From assembly GCA_963728495.1 (NCBI GenBank), contig CAVSKI010000011.1, forward strand, positions 620,001-684,000: a stretch of 64,000 nt of DNA, given 5' to 3'. The position numbers were made by a program, and so were the translations under genes. The notes under the pieces are model-generated. The model worked only from the letters and a program-made list of their open reading frames with translations, was not told where the DNA came from and ran no database searches. The DNA comes from JACVRW01 sp963728495. Its GTDB lineage: Bacteria; Actinomycetota; Thermoleophilia; Solirubrobacterales; Thermoleophilaceae. Of this stretch, positions 1 to 8,711 are shown in pieces (position 1 is the stretch's first letter; every line of letters begins with the position of its first letter).

Positions 1-996
1 GCCGATTTCGCTGAGGATGTTGTCCTTGATGACCGTGCCCGTGCCGCGGTCGTCCTCGGGCTTGTACCCGAGGTTGAGGGTGCCGCAGGGGATGTTGAAA
101 TCGCACTTGCCGGCCACGAACGTGTTGTGGCGGATGGTCGAGCCGTTGTCGGAGTACCACGTGATGCTGAAGGTGTGGTTGCCCGGGCCGAAGACGTTGT
201 CCTCGATCAGATGGGGGCCGCCGCCGTCGGCCATCATGATGAGCGCGCTTACGTCCACCATGTCGTGGAACCAGTTGCCCCTGATGATTGTCCCGGCCCC
301 CTCGCCGTAGAACTGGATCGGATCGGTGTGAAGCGGATCCTCGTCGTCGAAGGCCGTGAACTCGTTGCCGATGATGCGGGTGTGCGGAGCGTCACCGACC
401 CTGACCCCGTCGGACGTCCCGCCGGAAAGCAACGAGTTCTTCACCACCACGCCAGGGGCGTCCAGGTGAACCCTCGACGTGTAGTCGTCGGTGGCGCCCG
501 GGATGTTGATGTGCGTGTTGTGGTTCAGGACGATGTGAGGCCGGCTCGGTGCCCTCTGATCGACGACCACGATCCCGGTGAACCGGCTGTGGGCGATCGT
601 GACATTCCGAGTCCCGCCGGTGAGATATCCCTCTCTGATCGTCACGCCCTGCACGCGGACGTTGTTGGCGCCGTCGAACTCGATGGCCAGGCTCGCGGAC
701 GCGCCTGGTTGGGGACGGACGGTGACGGTGCCCGACTTGGCGCCCCCGCGAAACGTGCCGTAGCTGCCGCTGGCGAGACAGACGGTCTGTCCAGCCTTCG
801 CTGAGCGGAACTTGCCGGCCAGGCTCTCCTCGCTGGTGGCCGTGCGATCGCACTTCCAAGCGGCGCTCCTCGCACTGCTGCCGCGGCTGACCTCGGCGCG
901 ATCCGAGCGAGAGTCGCCCGCCGGCGGGACGAACGCGACCGCGGCGGTTGCCGCGCAGGCGGTAATCGCGGCAGTTATCGCGAGGGTGGTGCGCAC
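1..996 (-). CDS. secreted right-handed parallel beta-helix protein (3' end outside window)
   Basis: Read on the minus strand from GTG 996, the frame is open for 332 codons to the window edge. The first ~25 residues (VRTTLAITAAITACAATAAV) form a hydrophobic signal-peptide-like stretch. Then come repeated short turns with Asn/Gly ladders typical of the pectate-lyase/NosD-like beta-helix superfamily, such as IVLNHNTHINI, VVVKNSLLSGG, TRIIGNEFTAF, IIRGNWFHDM, LIEDNVFGPG and TVIKDNILSEIG. A GGAAAAG ribosome site lies about 8 nt upstream of the GTG, which decides the start. Such proteins are usually exported and bind or cleave polysaccharides, but no catalytic residues can be assigned here. The family call is firm; the substrate is unknown. 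Confidence 0.8.
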   Translation of the reverse strand, partial: MRTTLAITAAITACAATAAVAFVPPAGDSRSDRAEVSRGSSARSAAWKCDRTATSEESLAGKFRSAKAGQTVCLASGSYGTFRGGAKSGTVTVRPQPGASASLAIEFDGANNVRVQGVTIREGYLTGGTRNVTIAHSRFTGIVVVDQRAPSRPHIVLNHNTHINIPGATDDYTSRVHLDAPGVVVKNSLLSGGTSDGVRVGDAPHTRIIGNEFTAFDDEDPLHTDPIQFYGEGAGTIIRGNWFHDMVDVSALIMMADGGGPHLIEDNVFGPGNHTFSITWYSDNGSTIRHNTFVAGKCDFNIPCGTLNLGYKPEDDRGTGTVIKDNILSEIG

Positions 997-1224
997 GAGT
1001 CTTTTCCTACGGTTGTTAGGACGGCGGTGTGCCATAAGCCTCCCGAGCTACGGCAGGGCCAGAGCCCCTCGAAGGGTCGAACCAGGGAGCGAAGGCTAGC
1101 CAACCCGGCAGGACCCGAGGAATCTGGAAGCGGCACCACGGGAACAACGAAGCCACTCAGCGCGTTCTCGCGATCGGCGGCGGCGTAAGAACCGGGGCTG
1201 CGCCCCCGTTGGTAAGCCAAGGGC

Positions 1225-1401
1225 ATGGCGTGCGCGCATGATCATTACCGCTCAGTTCTGACGAGCTACGATCGGCGTGGCGGCACGCTCGTGTACTTCT
1301 GGCGCTGTGACCGCTGCGGGGCTCGTCTGGGCGAACGTGAGCGCGTGCAGTACCGCCCGCAGTACGAGACGCCCGCACGTACCGTCGACGGCAGGCGATG
1401 A
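1225..1401 (+). CDS. small conserved CxxC protein, 58 aa
   Basis: A 58-residue frame starts at ATG 1225 (MACAHDHYRSVLTSYDRRGG) and continues with TLVYFWRCDRCGARLGE. A single Cys-x2-Cys knuckle (RCDRCG) plus the HDHY segment suggests a small metal-binding or zinc-knuckle protein. I recall similar short proteins of the pattern 'YxSVLTSYDRxGGTLVYFWxCxRCGxRLGE' in actinobacterial genomes, but I cannot name a function. The ribosome site is weak (AAGGG just before ATG). It stands alone between the beta-helix gene and another small Cys-pair protein. Confidence 0.5.
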   Translation: MACAHDHYRSVLTSYDRRGGTLVYFWRCDRCGARLGERERVQYRPQYETPARTVDGRR

Positions 1402-1443
1402 ACGGTTAATGATTCCGGGAATGGGAACCTTGACTGGAGTGTG

Positions 1444-1656
1444 ATGTCGCCTCAATGGACATGCGAAAGTTGCGGTGCGCGGCTTTACAGCGCCAGCGAG
1501 AGCCTGCGCTGGGGGGACTGCCCGGTCTGCGCCAGCTCGCTCAGGAAGGATGAGCAGGAAGAGCCTCAAACAGACTCCGCCCGTCCTGCCGCTGTTCCCG
1601 AGCCCGTCCCGCGTTCGTCAGCAGATCCAGGTGGCCGAGGACCTCGGAGAGGGTGA
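1444..1656 (+). CDS. small zinc-ribbon-like protein
   Basis: The product begins MSPQWTCESCGARLYSASES and has two Cys-x2-Cys pairs (CESC and CPVC) about 20 residues apart, the spacing of a zinc ribbon. The last ~35 residues are low-complexity Pro/Arg/Ser and lie antisense to the end of the convergent MBL-fold gene. That tail is the doubtful part and the true stop could have been lost by an indel. A GTG directly before ATG 1444 could also serve as start. No function is assigned. Confidence 0.45.
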   Translation: MSPQWTCESCGARLYSASESLRWGDCPVCASSLRKDEQEEPQTDSARPAAVPEPVPRSSADPGGRGPRRG

Positions 1657-2569
1657 GGTAGGCCTGGGTAACGGCAACGTTGCCCCATAGCGCCTGGGCG
1701 ATCTCGTAGGCTGACCGGCTGCGCTCGTCGAGCAGGCGCTGGATCTTGTCGGCTCGCCGGCGGTGAAGCTCGAAGCGCCGGTCGATCAGGTCGCGGTGCT
1801 CTGTGATCGGGTCTCCGTGGCCCGGCAACACCAGGTCCAGGTCCATCCGGCGCGTGGCCGCCAGCGAGTCGAGGTAGTGAACGAGCGCCTGCGGGCGCTC
1901 GGTCGAGCCGTCGCGCGGCCGGCTGATCAGGGGGTTGGACGAGATGTGGCTGAGCAGGTGATCCGCTGCGATGAGCAGGCGCCGCTCGCGGTCGTGGAAG
2001 ATCGTGTCCGTGGGGGAGTGGCCGGGACGGTGGTGAACGTGCAGGGTGCGGTCTCGCAGCGCGAGCGCCTCCCCATCGCGCAGAGGCCGGGTGACCTCCA
2101 CCGGGCCGCCCCAGGCCCTGAAGACGCTGGAGACCGACTTGAGCGCCGCCGCCACGTCCTCGGGTATGCCGTGGCGGAGCATCAGCTCGCCCGCGAAGTC
2201 GTCGTCGGCCTGGGCCTCGGCCGAGAAGCTCTCCACGTATGGCACGGCCACGTCGATGGCGGCCACCTCCGCCCCGGAGCGGGACGCAACCACTGACACC
2301 AGCCCCAGGTGGTCGATGTGCTGGTGGGTGAGGATGATCAGCTCGATGTCCTCGAGCTTGTGACCGAGCCCGGCAATGCCTCGTACGAGCTCGTCGAGCG
2401 AGGTGCCCGAGTTGGGCCCCGCGTCGACGAGCGTCAGCGGGTCGTCGTCGATCAGGTACACGTTGACGCGCCCGACGGCGAAGGGCGTGGGGATCGCCAG
2501 GCGATGGATGCCGGCCGCGGCAGCGGCCGCGAAGGGGTCGTCGCCCGGAGGCGTCGCTGATTCCTGCAC
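1541..2569 (-). CDS. MBL-fold metallo-hydrolase
   Basis: This 342-residue protein (GTG start) has the metallo-beta-lactamase fold. An N-terminal strand ends in TLVDAGPNSG, followed by the zinc-binding HxHxDH motif as THQHIDHLGL, the later histidines in HVHHRPGHSPTD and AADHLLSH, and LPGHGDPI near residue 260. A C-terminal helical region (HRRRADKIQRLLDE to the end) looks like the winged-helix tail of the beta-lactamase-like/LACTB2 group. Many such proteins hydrolyse thioesters or glyoxalase II-type substrates; the substrate cannot be read from sequence. It lies 14 bases downstream of the HEAT-repeat gene on the same strand, so the two may be co-transcribed. Confidence 0.85.
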   Translation of the reverse strand: MQESATPPGDDPFAAAAAAGIHRLAIPTPFAVGRVNVYLIDDDPLTLVDAGPNSGTSLDELVRGIAGLGHKLEDIELIILTHQHIDHLGLVSVVASRSGAEVAAIDVAVPYVESFSAEAQADDDFAGELMLRHGIPEDVAAALKSVSSVFRAWGGPVEVTRPLRDGEALALRDRTLHVHHRPGHSPTDTIFHDRERRLLIAADHLLSHISSNPLISRPRDGSTERPQALVHYLDSLAATRRMDLDLVLPGHGDPITEHRDLIDRRFELHRRRADKIQRLLDERSRSAYEIAQALWGNVAVTQAYLTLSEVLGHLDLLTNAGRAREQRQDGRSLFEALPAHPS

Positions 2570-2583
2570 TCGAGAGTTCGAGA

Positions 2584-3702
2584 CTACTGAGAGGGCTCGC
2601 CGGCGGCGCGCGCCTCTTCGAGCGCATCCTGAAACTCGCCGACGCCGAGCAGGCCAATGGGCCGATCCGCCTGAGCGCTGCGGTCGTGATCGATCTCCGG
2701 GGTGGGACGGTTGCGGTCCTGGACCTGGTTCTGGTTCTGGTCCTGGTCGGCGCCGCCTTGGGCCAGCCCGTGGACCTGGACGGCCGAGCCGACGGCCTCG
2801 GCGATCATCGGCCCGAGCATGGCCGACATCCCGACCACCACCGCCGCGGTGCCGAGGGAGTCGAGCGCCTGGCCGGCCTGGGCGCGAACGTCGATGTTGT
2901 GGTCACGCGTCGCCCGCAGCAACGGCTCGACGGCGGCGGGTTCGCGGAGCTCTCCCAGAGCGGAAGCCGCCTCGATGCGGACGCTTATGTCGCGATGTTC
3001 GAGCGCTTCGACCAGAGGGTGCAGCGCGCGGGTGTCTCCGATGCGCCCCAGCAGGGCGGCGGCTCGCTCGGGCGCCCTGCCGCCCTCGAGCTCGGCGATG
3101 ACTCCCTGAACGCTGGCGGGCGCAAGTCTCAGGAGCAGTTCCTCGGCGCGATCGCCCACCTCGCCGCGATCGTCGCCGAGAGCCGTGAGCAGCTCGTCGA
3201 CAACCTCGTTTGCCACGTCGGCGCGGGTGTCTGCCTGCACGAGCGTGTGCACGAGTGCGGTATCCAGCTCGGCGAGCGGCCGCTCGCCCGGTGCCCAGAG
3301 AAGCGCGCGTATCACCGACTGCACGGTGCCCGGCTGCTTCAGCTCGAGCAGCGCCCGGAGGGCCAGGGCCCGCGAGCTTCCACTCTCCGCGGGCAGCCAC
3401 CCCAACGCCTGCGCCAGCGGAGCCACCTCGCCGCGGCGGTAGAGCACCCGCACAGCGGCGCTGCGGACCTGGTCGGAGGAGTCGCGCAGCGCTCCGGTGA
3501 CGGTACCGTTCCCGGCATCGTCGCCCAGCTCGCCGAGAGCGATCACGGCCTGCTCGCGGATTTCCACCCCGCGGTCGATCAGACGCCCCTCGAAGTCCCG
3601 CAAGGGATCCTTGAAGTCCGCGGCCGACATGAGACCCTCGACGTCCTGCTGCTCGGCCAAGGCGGCGACGTCGGGCTTGCGGTTGCGATTCAGAAGCTTC
3701 AT
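2584..3702 (-). CDS. HEAT-repeat protein
   Basis: A mostly helical protein of ~372 residues starting at MKLLNRNRKPDVAALAEQQD (ATG 3702; a TTG 30 bases upstream is the alternative). It contains several ~30-residue HEAT/PBS-lyase-type repeats, for example EIREQAVIALGELGD, DQVRSAAVRVLYRRGE, SVRIEAASALGELRE and DVRAQAGQALDSLG. These build protein-binding solenoids. The C-terminal ~50 residues are hydrophilic and rich in Gln, Asp and Asn (ADQDQNQNQVQDRNRP) and probably disordered. No catalytic domain is present. It is followed on the same strand by the MBL-fold gene. The role is unknown. Confidence 0.8.
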   Translation of the reverse strand: MKLLNRNRKPDVAALAEQQDVEGLMSAADFKDPLRDFEGRLIDRGVEIREQAVIALGELGDDAGNGTVTGALRDSSDQVRSAAVRVLYRRGEVAPLAQALGWLPAESGSSRALALRALLELKQPGTVQSVIRALLWAPGERPLAELDTALVHTLVQADTRADVANEVVDELLTALGDDRGEVGDRAEELLLRLAPASVQGVIAELEGGRAPERAAALLGRIGDTRALHPLVEALEHRDISVRIEAASALGELREPAAVEPLLRATRDHNIDVRAQAGQALDSLGTAAVVVGMSAMLGPMIAEAVGSAVQVHGLAQGGADQDQNQNQVQDRNRPTPEIDHDRSAQADRPIGLLGVGEFQDALEEARAAGEPSQ

Positions 3703-3785
3703 CAGGGGGGAGCGGTACGTCTTCTCAACCAACGTTGCACGGCCGCCAAGCTTTTGCGGCTGTGCCGTCTGCTAGAGGGTGGCAT

Positions 3786-4331
3786 ATGCGTATCGCTGTG
3801 GCCTGTGTCCTGCTCGGGGCTCTGATCGGCGTCGGGGTGGCGCTCGCAAGGGAGCGCGACTACACCGCGCGTGCGTTTGTGATCCGGGTTCCGCCGCTCG
3901 ACGGCCGCGACAGCGTTCTGGCCCTGGCCCGCCGCGATTCGGTCATGCGCGGCGCCCTCGAGCTGTCCGAGCTGCCGGCTCCCGGTGGTGCGGCTTGGCT
4001 TCGCGAGCACTCGGACGCCGAGCTGACCGGCAGGCTGGATCTGGCGCTGAGCGTGAGCGCGCCGCGCGAGGACCAGGCCGCGGCGCTGGCCACCGGCTAC
4101 GCCAAGGCGGTCAAGCGCGAGCTGCCGGTAAGGGCCGGCCTGAACACCCGCGGGCGCGGGGCGCGGCGCGCACAGCTCGACCGCGGACCGATTGCCTGGG
4201 GGCTGGTCGGCGCGGCGGTGGGTCTCTGGATCGGTCTGGCGCTGTGGATCGTCGTTAGGCGCGGATCAGCTCGAGCAGCTCGTCGCGCTTCTCCTCCATG
4301 TGTTCCTGGGACACCAGCGACTCGAGATTGA
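3786..4331 (+). CDS. Wzz-like membrane protein with terminal transmembrane segments
   Basis: About 181 residues with a transmembrane helix at each end: MRIAVACVLLGALIGVGVAL at the N-terminus and a second around residue 135-160 (GLVGAAVGLWIGLALWIVV). A ~110-residue polar domain lies between them. The topology and the RERDYTARAFVIRV stretch after the first helix resemble chain-length determinant (Wzz/polysaccharide co-polymerase) proteins, which control exopolysaccharide length, although this one is short. GAGGGTGG lies 5-12 nt before ATG 3786 and supports that start over an upstream ATG. Its 3' end overlaps the convergent phosphomannomutase gene, which would fit a role in surface glycans. The family call is tentative. 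Confidence 0.55.
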   Translation: MRIAVACVLLGALIGVGVALARERDYTARAFVIRVPPLDGRDSVLALARRDSVMRGALELSELPAPGGAAWLREHSDAELTGRLDLALSVSAPREDQAAALATGYAKAVKRELPVRAGLNTRGRGARRAQLDRGPIAWGLVGAAVGLWIGLALWIVVRRGSARAARRASPPCVPGTPATRD

Positions 4332-5619
4332 GACGCATCAACGGCTCGGTGTTCGATGGCCGAACGTTGAAATGCCAGTCGTCGTAGTCGATCGAGATCC
4401 CGTCGAGCTCGTCCAGCCGGCCGTCGGAGTACTTGGAGCGAAGCTCGTCGGTCTTCGCGTCCTGGTCGGACACCTCGCTGTTGATCTCCCCGGAGATGAA
4501 GTAGCGCGAGCGCAGCGGCTCGAGCAGCTCGCTCAGCTTCTTGCCCTCCACGGACAGCAGCTCGAGTAGCAGCAGCGCCGGCAGGGTGCCCGAGTCGGCG
4601 CAGTAGAAGTCGCGAAAGTAGTAGTGACCGGACACCTCGCCGCCGAAAGCGGCGCCGGTCTCGCGCATGCGCGCCTTGAAGAAGGCGTGGCCCACCCGGT
4701 TGACCATGGCGGTGCCACCGTGACCGCCGACGATGTCGGCCACCGCCCGCGAGGCGCGAACGTCGTAGAGCACGGTCGCGCCGGGCTCCTTGCGCAGCAG
4801 CGCCTCGGCCAGCAGCGCGGTGAGGAAGTCGCCGGCCACGAACTCGCCCGTGTCGTCGATGAAGAAGCAGCGGTCGGCATCTCCGTCCCAGGCGATGCCG
4901 AGATCCGCGTCCGCCTCGCGGACCTTGTCGATGATGAAGCGGCGGTTCTCCTCGAGCAGCGGGTTCGGCTCGTGGTCGGGAAACTTGCCGTCGGGCTTCC
5001 AGTAGAGGCGCGTCTGCTGCAGCGGGAACCGGTCCAGCAGCGGGCCGAGCATGGGCCCGGCCATCCCGTTTCCGCCGTCGAGAACCACCTTAAGCGGCTT
5101 GATGTCGGCGTCGATGTAGCCCAGGGCCGCCTCTCGGAAGGCGTCGCCCACGTCGTCGCGTTCGATCCGGCCGGGCTGCGCGGCAGGGTCGCCGGGCTCG
5201 CCGGCGGTCACGATCTCGCGCAGCTCGCCGATTCCCGAGTCGCCCGAGAGGGCCAGCGCTCCCCGCTTGACGAGCTTTGCCCCCGTGTAGTTCGCCGGGT
5301 TGTGGGAGGCGGTGCACATCAGGCCGCCGTCGAGGTCCCGCGAGCCCACGGTCCAGTAGAGCATCTCGGTGCCGACCATCCCCAGGTCGAGCACGTCGGC
5401 GCCCTCGTCGGCCAGGCCGCTGATGTACTGGTCGGTCATCGCCGGGGCGGTCAGGCGCATGTCCCGTCCCACACCCACCCGGAGATCCGCCATTCGAATG
5501 TCCTGCAGGTCGCATAACACACGCGCGAAGCCGCGCCCGATGCGATACGCGAGCGCCTCGTCCATCTGGTCGGGGTGTATGCCCCGCACGTCGTACGCCT
5601 TGAAGATCGACTCGTCCAC
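4255..5619 (-). CDS. manB: phosphomannomutase/phosphoglucomutase
   Basis: An alpha-D-phosphohexomutase interconverting hexose 1- and 6-phosphates for sugar-nucleotide synthesis. All four family signatures are present: N-terminal FKAYDVRGIHP, the catalytic phosphoserine loop TASHNPANYTGAK, the metal-binding loop DGDADR, the sugar-binding GEVSGHYYF and the phosphate-binding RPSNTEPLMRLN at the C-terminus. The frame is open far upstream, but those residues do not look like the family and would overlap the divergent oxidoreductase. I chose GTG 5619 (VDESIFKAYDVRG), with GGAG about 5 nt upstream; GTG 5622 and ATG 5670 are alternatives. Cytosolic. Whether it prefers mannose or glucose cannot be told. 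Confidence 0.9.
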   Translation of the reverse strand: MDESIFKAYDVRGIHPDQMDEALAYRIGRGFARVLCDLQDIRMADLRVGVGRDMRLTAPAMTDQYISGLADEGADVLDLGMVGTEMLYWTVGSRDLDGGLMCTASHNPANYTGAKLVKRGALALSGDSGIGELREIVTAGEPGDPAAQPGRIERDDVGDAFREAALGYIDADIKPLKVVLDGGNGMAGPMLGPLLDRFPLQQTRLYWKPDGKFPDHEPNPLLEENRRFIIDKVREADADLGIAWDGDADRCFFIDDTGEFVAGDFLTALLAEALLRKEPGATVLYDVRASRAVADIVGGHGGTAMVNRVGHAFFKARMRETGAAFGGEVSGHYYFRDFYCADSGTLPALLLLELLSVEGKKLSELLEPLRSRYFISGEINSEVSDQDAKTDELRSKYSDGRLDELDGISIDYDDWHFNVRPSNTEPLMRLNLESLVSQEHMEEKRDELLELIRA

Positions 5620-5668
5620 CACGGCTCCGGCAGGGTAGCCCACGGAGGTGCCGGGTAATAGCAGCGCC

Positions 5669-6640
5669 ATGCCGCTGATCGGCCTCCACTGCTCACACGA
5701 GCAAATTCCGCCTCGCGAGCTGCTCGCCGCGGTTCGACATGCGGAGCAGGCGGGCTTTGGAGCCGCGATGTCGTCGGACCACTTCTCGCCCTGGAGCGAG
5801 CGCCAGGGCGAGTCCGGCTTCGCGTGGTCGTTTCTGGGTGCGGCGCTGGCCACCACGGCGCTGCCCTTCGGGGTGGTCAACGCTCCAGGCCAGCGTTACC
5901 ACCCGGCGATCGTGGCGCAGGCTGCGGCGTCGCTGTGCCAGATGTTCCCGCGCCGGCTCTGGGTTGCGCTGGGTACCGGAGAGGCCTCGAACGAGCACAT
6001 CACCGGAGAGCGATGGCCCTCCAAGGCCGAACGCAATGCCCGGCTGCTGGAGTGCGTCGAGGTCATGCGCGCCCTCTTCGCGGGCGAGATCGTCGATCAC
6101 CGCGGCTTGATCCGCGTCGACCGCGCCAAGCTGTGGACGCTCCCCGACGAGCCCCCAGCGTTGATCGGACCGGCCGTAAGCGAGGAGACGGCCGCGTGGG
6201 TGGGCGGTTGGGCCGACGGGCTCGTGACCGTCAACCAGCCGCGCGAGAAGCTCGAGCGGATGATCGCCGCGTTCCGTGAGAACGGCGGCGAAGGCAAGCG
6301 CCTGGCCGTCCAGGTTCACCTCTCGTGGGCCCAGGACGAGAGCGCCGCGCTCGCCATGGCGCACGACCAATGGCGCACCAACGTCTTCCCCCCGCCGCTG
6401 TGCTGGGACCTCCAGACCGTCGAGCAGTTCGATGCAGCGGCAAAGCACGTGCGCCCGGAGGACGTGGCCGAGACCGTGGTGGTGTCCTCACGGCTGGAGC
6501 GCCACCTGGAGGTCCTGCGCGAGCTGGCAGCACTCGGCTTCGACGAGATCCACCTCCACCATGTGAGCCAGGACCTTCACCCGTTCATCGATGCGTTCGG
6601 CGAGCACGTGCTTCCGGCGCTGGCCGAGGATGCCCCGTAG
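5669..6640 (+). CDS. LLM-class flavin-dependent oxidoreductase (TIGR03885-like)
   Basis: A 323-residue luciferase-like monooxygenase fold protein starting MPLIGLHCSHEQIPPRELL. Family features are the early SSDHF (FSPWSERQGESGFAW), the ALGTGEASNEHI loop and the WERxxR-like segment GERWPSKAERNARLLE. The pattern matches the group recalled as 'probable non-F420 flavinoid oxidoreductase' (TIGR03885), so either FMN or F420 is possible. The stop codon is only two bases before the GTG of the following GH13 enzyme, so the two are almost certainly one transcript. Transcribed divergently from the phosphomannomutase. Confidence 0.8.
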   Translation: MPLIGLHCSHEQIPPRELLAAVRHAEQAGFGAAMSSDHFSPWSERQGESGFAWSFLGAALATTALPFGVVNAPGQRYHPAIVAQAAASLCQMFPRRLWVALGTGEASNEHITGERWPSKAERNARLLECVEVMRALFAGEIVDHRGLIRVDRAKLWTLPDEPPALIGPAVSEETAAWVGGWADGLVTVNQPREKLERMIAAFRENGGEGKRLAVQVHLSWAQDESAALAMAHDQWRTNVFPPPLCWDLQTVEQFDAAAKHVRPEDVAETVVVSSRLERHLEVLRELAALGFDEIHLHHVSQDLHPFIDAFGEHVLPALAEDAP

Positions 6641-6642
6641 CC

Positions 6643-8313
6643 GTGCGCCTCGACCAAACCAGCGACCTGTGGTGGAAAAACGCGGTGATCTACTGCCTCG
6701 ATGTCGAGACCTACCTCGACGGCGACGGCGACGGGGTGGGTGACTTCGGCGGCCTGATCCGCCAGGTTGACTATCTCGCGGGGCTCGGAGTCACATGCCT
6801 TTGGCTGATGCCCTTCTACCCCTCGCCGGGCCGCGACGATGGCTACGACATCGCCGACTATTTCGGCGTCGACGCTCGCCTCGGAAGCCTGGGCGACTTC
6901 GTCGACTTCCTACGCACGGCCGAGGACCGCGGCATCAGGGTGATTGTCGACCTGGTGCTCAACCACACTTCAGACGAGCACCCGTGGTTCGAGGAGGCCC
7001 GGGCGAGCAAGGACTCGCGCCGGCGCTCGTTCTACATCTGGCGCGACGAGCCCTCCGACGACCCGAAGGGGATCGCGTTCCCGGACAGGGAAACGAGTAA
7101 CTGGGAGCGCGACAAGCATTCGGGCCAGTACTACCTGCACCGCTTCTACCGCTTTCAGCCCGATCTCAACGTGGCCAACCCAGAGGTCCGCGACGAGATC
7201 GCCAAGGTGGTCGGGTTCTGGCTGCAGCTGGGCGTGGCGGGCTTCCGCATGGACGCCGTCCCGTTCATGCTCGAGCTCGAAGGGATCGCCGAGCAGGTGG
7301 ACGGCGACCCCCACGAGTGGCTGCGCAGCTTGCGCGCGTTCGCCGCGCGCCGCAGAGGCGACACGGTGCTGCTGGGCGAGGTGAACACCGGGCTCAAGGA
7401 CCTGGCCCGCTTCTTCGGCGACGAGGACGGCGACCAGCTCAACATGCAGTTCGCGTTCCTGCTCAACCAGAACCTGTGGCTGTCGCTCGCCCGCGAGGAC
7501 GCCGAGCCCCTCGAGGCCACCATCCGCAGCCTGCCCGACCCGCCGCCCGACAACAGCTGGGCCACGTTCCTGCGCAACCACGACGAGCTGAGCCTCGACA
7601 AGCTCACCGCGCCCCAGCGCGAGGAAGTGTTCGCCGCCTTCGGGCCCGACGAGGGGATGCAGCTCTACGGGCATGGCCTGCGCCGGCGAGTGGCCTCCAT
7701 GCTGGGCGGCGACGGCCCGCGCTTGCGGATGGCCTGGAGCCTGATGTTGTCGCTGCCCGGCACGCCGGTGATCTTCATGGGCGATGAGATCGGGATGGGG
7801 GAGAACCTGGACATCCCCGACCGGATGAGCGTGCGCGTACCGATGCAGTGGACCGACGCCGCCAACGGGGGCTTCTCCACGGCCGCCGCGAAGGATCTGG
7901 TGCGCCCGCTCACGGCTGGCGCGTTCGGCCCGCGCAAGGTCAACGTGGCCGCGCAACGGCGCGAGCCCGACTCCCTGTTGAACTGGATGGAGCGCCTGAT
8001 CCGGCGGCGCCGCGAGAGCCCCGAGTTCGGCTGGGGCACCAGCGAGCTGATCGAGACCGCCGAGCCGGCGCTGTTCGCCCATCGCTGCGTGTGGCAGGGC
8101 TCGACCGTGGTGGCAGCGCACAACCTGTCCGGCAAGGCCGTTCGGTGCACGCTCGACCTGGGGACCCCGAAGGGCGAGAAGGTCGAGATCGACGACCTGC
8201 TGGAGGAGCGCAAGCACAAGCCGGGCCGAGACGGCACGCTTGACATCGAGCTCGCGGCCTACGGCTACCTGTGGCTCAGGGTGCGGCGCGAGGGCGAGCG
8301 GGCGCTGAGTTAA
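6643..8313 (+). CDS. GH13 alpha-amylase family enzyme, trehalose-synthase-like
   Basis: A 556-residue (beta/alpha)8 glycoside hydrolase starting at GTG 6643 (VRLDQTSDLWWKNAVIYCLD). GH13 motifs are in order: DLVLNHTSDEHPWF, GFRMDAV with nucleophile Asp204, LLGEVN with acid/base Glu246, and FLRNHDE with Asp314. The N-terminal segment (DVETYLDGDGDGVGDFGGL) and NHTSDEHPWF are typical of trehalose synthase (maltose glucosyltransferase, TreS). A C-terminal beta domain ends the protein. It likely rearranges alpha-glucans or maltose in the cytosol, as there is no signal peptide. It is translationally coupled to the preceding flavin oxidoreductase. Exact specificity is uncertain. Confidence 0.87.
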   Translation: MRLDQTSDLWWKNAVIYCLDVETYLDGDGDGVGDFGGLIRQVDYLAGLGVTCLWLMPFYPSPGRDDGYDIADYFGVDARLGSLGDFVDFLRTAEDRGIRVIVDLVLNHTSDEHPWFEEARASKDSRRRSFYIWRDEPSDDPKGIAFPDRETSNWERDKHSGQYYLHRFYRFQPDLNVANPEVRDEIAKVVGFWLQLGVAGFRMDAVPFMLELEGIAEQVDGDPHEWLRSLRAFAARRRGDTVLLGEVNTGLKDLARFFGDEDGDQLNMQFAFLLNQNLWLSLAREDAEPLEATIRSLPDPPPDNSWATFLRNHDELSLDKLTAPQREEVFAAFGPDEGMQLYGHGLRRRVASMLGGDGPRLRMAWSLMLSLPGTPVIFMGDEIGMGENLDIPDRMSVRVPMQWTDAANGGFSTAAAKDLVRPLTAGAFGPRKVNVAAQRREPDSLLNWMERLIRRRRESPEFGWGTSELIETAEPALFAHRCVWQGSTVVAAHNLSGKAVRCTLDLGTPKGEKVEIDDLLEERKHKPGRDGTLDIELAAYGYLWLRVRREGERALS

Positions 8314-8336
8314 GATCGCGACAACGAGGAGGATTC

Positions 8337-8711
8337 ATGGCCGACAGCGACCGGGAGCAGGATCCCCAGAAGCCCAGCGAGCAGCGCGGCGGAACCACGC
8401 CTGACGAGGCCGAGGCCCGCGAGAAGGGTCAGTGGGCGGAGACCGCGGACGAGGGAATCGTCCCCGCCGAACAGGGGGGATCTGACGCTCCGCGCGAGAT
8501 GCTGGAGGACGATCCGGAGCTCGGCAGCCCGGTGCTGGGGGAGACGACCGGCTCGGACGAGCCGGCCACCGAGGGTGGGATCGACCTGAGCGCGGGCGAC
8601 AGCGCAGACGCCGTAACCGACGGCGGGGCGGATCCTCCCGAGGACGCGGAGCCCGACACGAAGGACATTGGCGTCGCGCCGCGCAGGCCCGACTCCGAGT
8701 CCGGGTCTTGA
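8337..8711 (+). CDS. acidic, low-complexity hypothetical protein
   Basis: A 124-residue, very acidic and probably disordered protein (MADSDREQDPQKPSEQRGG...), rich in Asp, Glu, Gly, Pro and Ser, with no Cys and no hydrophobic segment. A strong GAGGAGGA ribosome site sits 4 nt before ATG 8337, which argues that it is really translated. It follows the GH13 gene by 23 bases and overlaps the next gene's TTG start. I do not recognise a family. Confidence 0.6.
   Translation: MADSDREQDPQKPSEQRGGTTPDEAEAREKGQWAETADEGIVPAEQGGSDAPREMLEDDPELGSPVLGETTGSDEPATEGGIDLSAGDSADAVTDGGADPPEDAEPDTKDIGVAPRRPDSESGS

Noticed and set aside
5623..5880. An N-terminal extension of the phosphomannomutase
   Set aside because: Out of character for the family and would overlap the divergent oxidoreductase; GTG 5619 with GGAG upstream fits better.
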